The notes under the pieces were generated by a model, which did no database searches, was not told the origin of the DNA, and saw nothing but the letters and a program-made list of their open reading frames with translations. This document shows positions 44,338 through 54,591 of a stretch of DNA of 64,000 nucleotides, piece after piece; the stretch's first letter is position 1, and every line of letters begins with the position of its first letter. This DNA is from Plantago major (lineage: Eukaryota; Streptophyta; Magnoliopsida; Lamiales; Plantaginaceae), in the NCBI GenBank assembly GCA_026545765.1, contig CM048843.1:14413200-14477199 (forward strand), in the 5' to 3' direction. Both the position numbers and the translations under genes were made by a program.

Positions 44338-45100
44338 CAGTGTTTGAAAAATCGGACCGGGCGAACCGAAAAACGTGGGAATAGCGGTCCGGTCAGTACA
44401 TGTAACCGGGCTGGATATCCAACCTCTGAGAATTGGCCGGTTCATTGGTTTGACCGGTAAACCGCCAACTGGTTGAGAACCGGTTTTTTATTTCATTTGA
44501 TAAATATTGAATAAAATGGAAGTGGTGGGACTTGAACTTGGGTCTAGAATATAATAACTTAGTTTACTTACCACTTGGACATAAGTTATTTGTGCAAAAT
44601 TTTTGTTTTATTCTAGTAATAACCCAAACTTGGATATATGTTAACATTTTTCAACGATATCAATCATCTATTAAGTAAAAGAGCAATCACTTAATATTTT
44701 TAACATTCATTTTTTATTTTACAAGTTACAACTTTACATGTTTGAAATTCTAACATTTGAACCATCATAAATTAATATGGTAGATCTAGTATTTTAGAAT
44801 TTTTTTCTTTTGTAATTCAATATAAGTTCGAATTATTTCAATTCAATATAGGTTCATATTAGACAATTTATTTATTAGTTACGTTGTAGTTTGATTATAT
44901 GTAGTCTAATCTTTTTACTATTTGTTGTGATTGTTCAACTTCGTAAATATTAATTACAAACCCATATTAATTAGATCTATTCACAAACACATGTATAAGA
45001 CGTCATACCGGGTCAATAAGAGGTTTGACCGGTTGAACCGATTGAACCAATATTTTGTAGCATGTCCGGTTCTACACCCGGTCCGATTTTTCGTACACTG
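44338..45100. mobile_element. Non-autonomous hAT element (763 bp)
   Basis: The left end CAGTGTTTGAAAAATCGGAC and the inverted right end CAGTGTACGAAAAATCGGAC are flanked by 8-bp duplications with one mismatch. The ends are GC-rich with many ACCGG/CCGGT motifs, while the interior is AT-rich. A tRNA-like block lies at about 44515-44585 (minus strand: GTCCAAGTGGTAAG, and GTTCAAGTCCCACCAC). There is no transposase. Confidence 0.75.
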
Positions 45101-45608
45101 GTGAAAACACATTTTTTTGCTTGAACTAGCAACCGAAATGGAGGGGAAAAAGAACTATTCCCGCCAAAGACAAACCCAAGCTTTTAACCTAGCTTTTAAC
45201 TTGTCTCTCCTCATTTACTACCCATATTTACTTCTTCAGGCGTTAAGGAAGAACTTGTAACACAAAACACCATGAATGATCTATCTTTGATTAAGAGACA
45301 CATAAAACCATGACATTAAGATAGGGTGATGTTTTTTACATGCCTCATCCGATTTATTGTAAGTTTTTTTTTTTTTTTGTTGATTTCTATATTACGAAAA
45401 TCGTGAACATGAATACTTAATTGATGCTTTCCATGTTGTTATTATTATATGATTCAGTAGCTGATTAAGTATTAAGTTTGCTAATTTTCATGCAATTTCT
45501 GTCGCCTGTTAGTCATATAATTAGTATTGTTGTTTTAAAAGAAATCTCTTTTTTTTTTTTTTTTTTTTCCATTTACAGAGCTAGGATCCACTCATATGAC
45601 TTTTATGC

Positions 45609-46420
45609 GTGCATTATGGGGGTCATTTTGTTGTTGATCAATGCAACTGTAGGAAAAGGAAATATGCGAATGTTATTTTAAGAAAATATGATTTTATCTT
45701 TATTGAGAATATGGATATCAATCTGTTAGAGGGAATTGCCGACCTGTGCAAAGTAGTACGACCTAGTAGGTTTTTTGTGTATAAGTCTGGATTCAAAGAA
45801 TTAATTGAAGATAGTGATGTTATTGGCCCTGCTTCTGATGCATTTGATCAAAGGGAATTTACTGTTTTTATTGAGGGGGTGGTATCAAAGGAGCTAGATG
45901 AGGGAGGGGAGGGTGGTAATATTGTAGAAGAAGAAAGCTCTGATGGAACTGATGAGTCTGATGTGGTGAAAATAACTCTGATGACTTTGACTCTACCCTA
46001 GACTCTGATGAAGGAGGTGGGGAGAGACCTAGAGACAGACCTATGAGAAGGTGCCATGCAAAAGCTCATACATATGAGCTGAAGTTTTATTTGGGAATGA
46101 CATTTTCTTGCAAGGATGATTTCAGACAAGAAATTCATTCTCATGCTGTAAGGACCCAAAGAAGTTTAAAGCCTGTCAAGAATGATAAGAGGAGAATGTG
46201 GGCTAAGTGTGTTGATCATGGTGATTGTATGTGGAGAGTTCACACACACACAAACTAAAGGATGCTTGTGGTTTTAAGGTGCACACTTATGAGTTTGAAC
46301 ATACATGTGCACAATCATCAACTGTGAGCAATGCAAGGAGCACTTGGCTAGCACACAAGTTCGGTGGATTGGATGTTCAGGATTTCGGCGGAGAGCTATC
46401 TGCTGGACTTAATTTATGAG
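45609..46420 (+). pseudogene. MULE transposase N-terminal fragment
   Basis: The frame at 45609 starts MHYGGHFVVDQCNCRKRKYA. Its MHYGG start echoes the N-terminus of the transposase at 39783. It continues with YKSGFKELIEDSDVIGPASD and an acidic stretch (DEGGEGGNIVEEESSDGTDE). After shifts near 45975 and 46256, the MuDR DNA-binding-like segment appears: LGMTFSCKDDFRQEIHSHAV, then MWAKCVDHGDCMWRV and VHTYEFEHTC. The catalytic part is absent, so this is an unrelated truncated MULE copy. Confidence 0.65.
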
Positions 46421-48297
46421 CTTCTGTAGTTTTTATGTTTAATGTTTTGTGTATAAACTGGATCATTTTCCCTGATCTATTAATATAATATAGTATGGTT
46501 CAGTAAATAGTCTCTATCATTTATGCAATTCAACTAAACAAAAAATTAACATAGGCAGAGACAAAAATAGAGACTATTTTAATCGCCATCAAAACAGAGA
46601 ACTTTCATTTCATTTTCTCAACAAATACATGGTGATGTGATCACAATTCTTACGTTTAAGAACACAAAAAAAAAAAAAAAAAATGAATAATGATCACTTG
46701 AGTATACCACAACACTGTTACTAAGTAATAATACACTGATACTACACAACAATCAAATAAGCATAACAAACAGAGCAACCCCATAGCCACCTTATGGTAC
46801 TTGATTGCCGGGATCTTTTGATCGACGTGTACTTACTCTGTTTTTTGAATGAAAAGTTTTTGTGCTCCAAAAAAAAGTATTAGGAGTTAATTGTACTATT
46901 ACAATTGAATATAAAATAATACTTTCTTTTTCCAAAAATGGCAAAAGATGAAAATAGCCAACTCTATCGGACGCCCAAATTAGCAAAATTGGATTACTTC
47001 TTGGGGAGGGAGTGTGTGTGTGTGTTTTTAATAAAGTCTCATGAGAGACGGTCTCTAGATAACTTATCTCGAGACGGCCTATGTTATCAATAAAACAATC
47101 CATGTTATTAATCAAAACTTCTATATTGTTAACGAAATAAGTCTTGTTGTAATATGCAAAAACACCAATGTTGAGAACATAGGTGTAACAGTACGAAATC
47201 GACCACCTTTTTTATTGAAAATAATTCCTTTGATTACGGTGAAAAGAGAATTTCAAAGCTCAAAACGAGCTACTACTTTAAAATTTTAACTAAACAATGT
47301 AAATAAGGCCTACAGTTTTCAAGGACCAAAAGTTTACAAGTTAAGCAACAAGAAAACCCCAATAAATTTCCCCCACTCTCTGAGATTACTGAACTTCTAT
47401 AACTCGGAAGCATCAAACAAAGGATCACCTACAAGGAAGGGAAGATAGAAAGAGTGGTGAGATAAAACTCAGTGAGGTTCATGCAAGTGTCAGTGAGTAA
47501 CAAAATAGCTTACAATCAAGAAGACGGATCAGAACAAACAAATTTTCTGCCGCTCCTTATTCCTCCCAATTGCCCTTGTGACTCCCTTCAGAGAGCGACT
47601 CTGAACAAACAATACCCTGCATACGTTCAGGGGTGAAATCCTACGACCCTCCAAGACCTCGGTGACTTCTGCCTCGCGTCAAGGGGGAATAGGCCAAGGC
47701 ACTCAATGAATAACTCGATAGACACAACTACCCAAGCCTACTCACGAGAAACCTCAACCGAACAAATCAAACAATCGGATCACAAATAATCAGAACATAA
47801 TCCAAAACGAATCAATAGCCAAACTAATAGTGGATCTCAGCATAAATCCGAAATCCGAAACATATCCAAAAACAATGTCACAAATACTTTTCATGAGATT
47901 ACTGAAAGAGAGTGTCTCATATACGACATACATAGCGGAAGCATGACAAACGTAGTTTATGCAATTTGAGATGATGGTTTTCACAAGCATTTTGATACTT
48001 TTATACAATAACAAAACATATGAAATCAATTAAACCTTCCAGGTTTTCGAAGAGGGATTTTAAAGAACACTCACCTTAGAGTTCTTCAATCATAAGCACG
48101 GACTCAATAAGCTTGACTAGCTAATGATCACAACCCTGTCGATAAGGTACTAATTAGTTCTAACTTATACTTGAGTTACAATCACACTATCGTCTTCCTA
48201 AGGTTAGAATGATAATCGAGACTCGATGCGGAAAAGAAGTGGGGCTAACGTGAATATAAGGCTTAAGGTTAAAGAGGACTGAAGGGAAGGCTCATTA
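46421..48297. other. Non-coding stretch, probably decayed LTR-type DNA
   Basis: No gene recognised. The segment 47140-48290 has moderate GC content. Its character resembles 52730-53700 on the far side of the copia insertion, and both hold short ACTTAC/ACTCACC phrases. This suggests one larger retrotransposon LTR or leader in which the copia sits, but no family is assigned. A poly-A run lies at about 46665-46684. Confidence 0.3.
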
Positions 48298-48329
48298 AGG
48301 TATCCGAATTGATAACGAAGTACCAGACT
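48298..48329. repeat. Extra copy of the copia left junction (32 bp)
   Basis: AGGTATCCGAATTGATAACG and the following 12 bases repeat exactly at 48354-48385. The unit combines target DNA (with CGAAT) and the first ~20 bases of the LTR, so the duplication must postdate the insertion or have arisen with it. Confidence 0.8.
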
Positions 48330-48360
48330 TCGGGGCATGATAAAAGGTTTAATAGGTATC

Positions 48361-48365
48361 CGAAT
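48361..48365. repeat. 5-bp target duplication, left copy
   Basis: CGAAT is repeated exactly at 52723-52727, immediately outside the 3' LTR. Confidence 0.85.
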
Positions 48366-48563
48366 TGATAACGAAGTACCAGACTCTCCACATAATTAGT
48401 AGGCATCTTCTCCAGTTTGTTATATACTTAGTCTTAGTCAAATAGTCAGTGTAGTTAGTGTTTCCACTACTTGTAACTACTTTTACTCTATAAATAATAG
48501 ACAAGACAGAAACCATCTATTCAAGGTGGTTTAATCAAATTCTCTCTGTTTTAATTCTTTACA
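48366..48563 (+). repeat. 5' LTR of the copia element
   Basis: TG...CA, 198 bp. Contains a TATA-like CTCTATAAATAATAG at about 48484. Confidence 0.9.
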
Positions 48564-48780
48564 TGATATCAGAGCCAAAGGCTCACGCCCAACCTGGGTT
48601 CGAATCTCCACGGAGACAATCTCCGCCCCATATTAAATTTCCACTCGAATGGCCTCCCCAAAGAGGTTGAAAACGACCACGAGTGCGGGGAGTATTGGAA
48701 TATTAATATAAATGATTAGATTCCACACCTCTCTATAAGTTTGAGCTTTTAGATGAGATGGAATTCTATCATGGTATCAG
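48564..48780 (+). other. Copia leader with embedded miniature-LTR-element fragment
   Basis: Starts with a primer site (TGATATCAGAGCC), followed by CTCACGCCCAACCTGGGTTC and about 190 bases that match the minus strand of 17918-18126, including its 79-bp LTR in slightly diverged form. It ends with a second primer-site motif, ATGGTATCAGAGAGG, directly before gag. So one leader holds two primer-site motifs separated by part of another element. Confidence 0.75.
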
Positions 48781-51063
48781 AGAGGTACCCGTTATGTCGC
48801 TCAGTACAGCCTTCAATTCAAATCCCTTTGTGACCAACTTTCTCCCCTCGGTTGTCGCCTCGACGCAGCCGATAAGTCCCATTGGTTCCTCCGTGGATTA
48901 GGTGCTGCCTTTATGAACTTCTCGAGTAATCAGATGTCCCTTTCACCATTACCCACATTGGAAGATCTCATTCCCAAAGCCGAAAACTATGAGATCTTTA
49001 CTCGTTCCATGGAACGTGCTAACCCCACCCCTTCCGCAGCTTTCTTTGCCCAGCAAACTCGCCCTCCCAATGCTCGCTCGAGTGGTTCTGTTTCTCAGTC
49101 CCGAAGTACTGGTCGTGGGCATAACAAGGGTGCTGGCCGTGGCACTCAGTCCACTCCATCTGGTCGTGGTTCCAATGGCATGCGCCGTCCTCCTCGATGC
49201 CAAATCTGTCGCGTCGAGGTCACTACGCTGTTAGTTGTCCCTTGCGCTATCAGCCCGCCTCTTTGCCTACTGCCCACCATGCTGATGCCTTTGCTGCTTC
49301 AACCACATCTCCTGCCATCCCAGATTTGTACAAGGATTCGGGCGCCTCCGCCCATATGTCATCCTCAGCCTCCAATCTGGAATCTGTTGTGCCTTATGAT
49401 GGAAATGGTTCGGTTTTCATTGGTAATGGTGATTCACTAAAAGTTTCGCACACTGGCTCTCGTTTATTATCTCCTTCTCTTCGTTTATTAAATGTACTTG
49501 TTGTGCCTCATCTTACGAAGAATCTGCTATCTACTAGTAAACTCACTCATGATTATCTGGTTAACGTTCTTTTCTCTGCTAATTATTTTTTCATCCAGAA
49601 TCGTCTAACCGGGAGGCCAGTGGCAAGAGGTCGGTGTGAGGGTGGTCTTTACGTGCTTGAAGAAGGGCATTCTTTTTGTTTTCCGTCTTACGCAATAAAA
49701 TCCTATCCGGCTCCTTCGAGCTGTGGCACAACCGTCTTGGTCACGTGCCGCATCGTGTCGTTTCTTTGTTGCGTCAACAAGGACTGATTTCTGTTTCGTC
49801 CTTGCTCCCTTCTCCCCGTTTATGTTCCCCATGCCAGTTAGCTAAAAGTCACCGATTTCCTTTCCATGTTAATAAAAAACGTTGTCAGCATGTTTTGGAT
49901 TTAATACACTGTGACCTTTGGGGTCCTGCGCCTATTACTTCACATGATGGTTTTCGCTATTATACCTTGTTTATGGATGATTTTTCGAGATTCACGTGGA
50001 TCTTTCCTATGGAACTTAAATCCGACTTTTATGATATTTTTGTTTCGTTTCATACTTTCGTTGAAAGACAATTTTTCCGTGCTCTCAAAACTCTTCAAAC
50101 TGATGGTGGTGGTGAGTTCATTAACCATAAACTTCAATCATATTTACAAAACCATGGCATTTTCATAGAGTTTCTTGCCCCTATACTCCAGCCCAAAACG
50201 GTCGAGCCGAACGCAAACACCGACATATCACCGAAGTCGGGTTATCTATGCTTTTCGATTCGCATCTTCCGTTACACTTTTGGTGGGATGCCTTTACCAC
50301 GGCGGTTTACACCATAAATCGTCTCCCATCCTCCGTTCTACAACATTCCTCACCGTTTCAAACTCTTTTTGGCATTCGTCCTAACTATGCTAATTTCCAC
50401 CCCTTTGGTTGTCGTGTGTATCCGTGCTTACGCGATTATGTTCCTCACAAACTCTCTCCCCGGAGTCAGCCTTGTATTTTTCTAGGCTATAGTGTGCATC
50501 ATAAGGGTTTTCGGTGTTTTGATCTTACTTCCACTCGTCTATATATTACTTGTCATGCTCAATTCGACGAGTCGTATTTTCCCTTTGCCACAGATACCAC
50601 TCCAGAGGCCCTTCAAGCCTTGGATTTTGTGTCTTTCCTTGAGCCCAATAATGTCCATGAGCCCAATCTTCCACTTGGCCCACCAGACAACCATCTTCCC
50701 AGCCCCTGCTCTGTTTGCTCACCTTCTTATCCCAATCACGCCGCTTGCTCGTCTCCTTCTCTCCTTCCGTCCAGCACTGCCACTGCCGCCCCTTCTCCTG
50801 CCTCGGCCTCTCCCCCTGCTCCGCCTCACTGTCTCCTTCGCCGGCCACACTTGCCACAGCCGACTCATCTTATGAAAACTCGGGCCCAGGCTGGTATCTT
50901 CAAAATCAAACATCCCGGTCTGCTTTCGGATGTTTCATCTCCTCTGTTGCATGCTCTTCTCATCTCTTTGGAGCCTAAAGGTTTCAAAACAGCCTCTCGG
51001 CATCCCCACTGGGTTAAGGCCATGGATGATGAAATTCAAGCACTACGTGCTAATCAGACTTAG
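48781..51063 (+). pseudogene. Copia gag, protease and integrase region, frameshifted
   Basis: Gag is readable from about 48790 (QYSLQFKSLCDQLSPLGCRL ... WFLRGLGAAFMNFSS), so its N-terminal part appears to be missing. The CCHC knuckle (CQIC...GHYAVSC) is split by a one-base loss near 49219. Protease has LYKDSGASAHMSS. After a shift near 49680-49730 comes the pre-integrase finger (LWHNRLGHVP...CSPCQLAK). Integrase has HCDLWGPAP and QTDGGGEF, and, after a shift near 50180, AQNGRAERKHRHI. The Pro-rich linker follows to a TAG at 51061 where the conserved Trp of QTWELVP is expected. Confidence 0.9.
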
Positions 51064-52548
51064 GAACTAGTCCCGCGGACTTCAGATTTGAATGTCGTCG
51101 GTGCCAAATGGGTGTTTCGCACAAAATATCTTGCAGATGGTTCCGTCGACCGGTTCAAAGCTCGATTGGTGGCTCAAGGCTTCAACCAGGTTCCGGGCCT
51201 TGATTTCACCACCACCTTTAGCCCGGTCGTCAAAGCAACAACAGTGCGTGTTGTTCTATCTCTTGCTGTCCTCAATAATTGGCCCCTTCACCAGCTTGAT
51301 GTAAAAAATGCCTTCCTTAACGGTATATTGGATGAGACAGTGTTCATGGCACAACCACCTGGATATATCAGCTCTCAGTTTCCTGATCACGTGTGCCGCC
51401 TTCGAAATGCTATTTACGGACTCAAACAAGCCCCTCGCACCTGGTTTTCCCGGTTGAGTGATTTCTTAACTATGCAAGGCTTCTCCAGTAGTCAATCTGA
51501 CACCTCTTTGTTCGTCTTCTCCAAAGGCAGTGTTCTTCTCTACCTTTTAGTGTATGTTGACGACATCATACTCACCGGTAATGACACTACTCTTATTCGT
51601 AAATTCATTGTTTCCTTGAATGCGCAATTTTCCATTAAAGATCTTGGCAGACTCCATTATTTCCTTGGGCTTGAAGTGACTTACACGCCTCAAGGTTTGT
51701 TTCTTTGTCAAGCGAAATATGCTCATGACTTGTTAATACGTGCCAACATGTTTGATTGTAAGCCGATGGGGACGCCTATGGTTATTGGACAACAATTAAG
51801 CGTCGATGGGATTGACTATGCGGATTCATCTACCTATCGTTCTCTTGTTGGTGCACTACAGTATTTAACGATCACTCGGCCGGATATTGCGTATGCCGTT
51901 AACACGGTCAGTCAGTTTATGCATTGTCCTAAGGTTTGCCATTTTCAAGCTGTCAAACGAATTTTGCGCTACATCAAAGGAACGATTACCTATGGTCTGG
52001 CCTTTACTAATACTGGTGTTCCTTCCGTTCTGGCATATTCGGATGCTTCATGGGCCTCCTGCCCTGACACCCGCCGATCTACATCAGGGTACAATGTTTA
52101 TTTGGGTTCGAATCTAGTGTCTTGGAGCTCCAAGAAACAGCCCACGGTTTCTCGCTCTAGCTGCGAATCCGAGTATCGAGCTATGGCAAACACAGCCTCG
52201 GAAGTAATTTGGCTCACACACTTACTTCGTGATCTCCGTCTTTCTTTAATAGCTCGTCCTGTTATCTTGTGCGACAACAAATCTGCTGTTTTCATTAGTA
52301 CGAATCCGGTCTCTCATAAACGTGCCAAGCACATAGGGCTCGACTATCATTACACAAGAGACTTGGTTCTTGCTGGTCGACTGGTGACTCAATTTGTCCC
52401 AACTGAACTTAATGTTGCCGATATATTCACTAAGAGTCTGTCACGACCTCTCTTCCTTCGGTTCCGGTCCAATCTTCGCGTCGACTCAAACCCCACGCTC
52501 AGCTTACGGGGGGCTGATAACGAAGTACCAGACTCTCCACATAATTAG
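51064..52548 (+). pseudogene. Copia reverse transcriptase and RNase H, open frame
   Basis: An uninterrupted 486-codon frame from 51088. RT motifs: [40 protein letters not shown] and the catalytic [11 protein letters not shown]. RNase H motifs: [19 protein letters not shown], the CESEYRAMA segment and DNKSAVF. It ends inside the 3' LTR at 52548. All catalytic Asp residues are present. It is called a pseudogene because the stop at 51061 and the upstream shifts cut it off from gag. Confidence 0.95.
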
Positions 52549-52722
52549 TAGGCATCTTCTCCAGTTTGTTATAGTTTGTTATATACTTAATCTTAGTCAA
52601 ATAGTCAGTGTAGTTAGTGTTTCCACTACTTGTAACTACTTTTACTCTATAAATAATAGACAAGACAGAAACCATCTATTCAAGGTGGTTTAATCAAATT
52701 CTCTCTGTTTTAATTCTTTATA
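52515..52722 (+). repeat. 3' LTR of the copia element
   Basis: 208 bp, with GTTTGTTATA duplicated relative to the 5' LTR. The terminal CA is mutated to TA. It is preceded by CTTACGGGGGGC. Confidence 0.9.
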
Positions 52723-52727
52723 CGAAT

Positions 52728-54360
52728 CAAGTGAAATAAAAACCAAAATTCGAGTACTAAGAAAGGGGAACGCAAAGGTATAACCGGCAACTAAAACGGA
52801 CAAGTAATGAAAGAGATACAAGGAGACGAACTCACCCCACGTGTGTAGTTTCTGGAATGACCAGCACCTGTTGAGGGTGATATTCAGGGACCAAGACACA
52901 TTGAAATTCAACATGTCAGTAGTTTAATCTGATCTACACAAAAATACGAACGCGTGGATATAAAATACGAGATATTCGAGCTTATAACGAAGGAGATATG
53001 ATCGAGGGAACTTACGCATGCTTGCAATTTTTCTGCTTGTACAACCTCTGTTCAGAATTCGTTTCAGGCATCAAAACGCGACCGATTATAGAAATTAAAT
53101 AGCCTAGAATCATCTACACAGAAAGGGAATCGTGTTGATATCAATTACGAGAAAGTTCAACGAACAACGAAAGAGATATAGACAGTCGAACTTACCTAGT
53201 AAAATTGAGCACGGGTTGGTCGAGGCAGACTTCGATAGATCCGTACAACTTCGTTTCTTGTCGGTTTTCCATGAATCAAGTTCCTAATTGTTCATTACAA
53301 GATGAAGAATACGTTACCGGAACAGTGGGAACATTTCGGTAGACGAAGAAGGATGAAAGAGGGGTTGAAAGCTTACCAAGGCAAATTACATACGCGGCGT
53401 AGGAAGGAAGACAAAGAGTTTTAGCGATCAATTCTTATGCTGCAGCAATCTACGTGCTGTGATGATCCCAGCGTAATGAATGGTGTAAGATTTGGTGGAC
53501 AATTACTGGATTTCCGGTGCGGAACGGGTGTATCTTCTTTCCCTTATGTCTATCATTTTAGTACATTTGGAATGCTAAATCCGTTACGATTTGCGTCCTG
53601 CTACCTTTCTCTTCAAAGCCCTTCTTACGCCATTAATTCATATGGTTTGGGCTGGCACTGTTGATCGGTTGTAGATCGATGCATCAGAGTTTGTCTACTC
53701 CGCTTAAATTTGTCCTGCCAACTCGAGTTTGTCCAAGGGCAACGTCACTTTGAGCAGCTTTTTATATATATATATATATATATGGAATTAAAGTACTGAA
53801 GATGATGAAAAGGGTGACTGTGAATTTGGAATGGAAAGGTTTGAGGAATGGGAAATGGCCAGGCGGAAGATTATAAGAATACAGTTTGGTTCTTTTTTTT
53901 GTTTTTGGTGAAAAATAATAATAATAATAATAATAATAATAATTTACTAACGAACCTTTCAAAACTCATATCAAGTAAGTATACGTGAACTACAATAAAA
54001 AAAAGAGTAGGATAAGAATTTTAGAAAACGGTCGAGGAAGGAATATATATTTATTTGCGGTTATTAATGTTTATATAAGTGTATATAAACATTTAAAGAA
54101 CAACGGCAAGATTAGAAGTAAATGAAGAATAATAATGTGAAATTAACCTTCAAAAAGAGAAAGCTCCGGAACGGATAGAAAGAAGCGAAGAACGAAGAAG
54201 AATAAATATTAAAATAAATATATTGAAAATGTCGGGTTTGATTAATAACATTAATGATTTTCTTGACAATATAGGACCGTATCTAGATAAATTATTTAGA
54301 AATCGTTTCTTAGGAGACTTAATGATAGTATACATAGTCACTAGATAGATGGATATTCGA
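52728..54360. other. Non-coding stretch left of the SPF30 gene
   Basis: 52730-53700 looks like retrotransposon LTR or leader sequence, possibly continuous with 47140-48290 before the copia inserted. Simple repeats: TA at 53763-53782 and ATA at about 53916-53943. No gene is recognised. The last few hundred bases may belong to the upstream region of SPF30. Confidence 0.35.
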
Positions 54361-54364
54361 TAGT

Positions 54365-54591
54365 AGTTATTTGGGCCGGTTGTTTAATATATTATTGGGT
54401 CATGGGCCTGTTTCCAAATCGCCCGCTCACCCAACCCGATGATCGAGTGGAAGTGTATTTAGAATCCGATTAGACTTGTGCAGAGCGAGGGTTTCAAATT
54501 GGGAATTTTTTTTCCTTTCAGTTTCTCTGTTCAATTGTTTTTGTAAGAAGGAGAATTCATCTACTGAATTTGTTGACTGATTCGTACGACA
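54365..54591 (+). promoter_or_regulatory. Promoter and 5' UTR of SPF30
   Basis: TGGGCC occurs twice (TTTGGGCCGG at about 54369 and CATGGGCCTG at about 54400). This is the site II element (TGGGCY) common upstream of housekeeping and translation/RNA-processing genes in plants. No clear TATA box is seen. A pyrimidine-rich stretch (TTTTTTTTCCTTTCAGTTTC, about 54506-54526) precedes the ATG at 54592. The transcription start is not determined. Confidence 0.5.

Larger units (their letters stand above)
48366..52722 (+). mobile_element. Complete-ended copia LTR retrotransposon (4,357 bp)
   Basis: LTRs at 48366-48563 (198 bp) and 52515-52722 (208 bp) differ by two substitutions and one 10-bp tandem duplication. 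A perfect CGAAT target duplication flanks it. There is a primer-site-like TGATATCAGAGCC after the 5' LTR and a polypurine tract (GGGGGG) before the 3' LTR. The gag-pol order is gag, protease, integrase, reverse transcriptase, RNase H, i.e. copia. The leader carries a fragment of the miniature LTR element known from 17918-18162. Coding is broken by one stop and at least three frameshifts. Confidence 0.95.

Noticed and set aside
50546-50913. Minus-strand Arg/Gly-rich frames in the copia
   Set aside because: Antisense shadow of the Pro-rich integrase-RT linker.
47140-53700. A named gypsy-type element around the copia insertion
   Set aside because: The texture is LTR-like on both sides, but no coding domain, primer site or paired LTR was seen.
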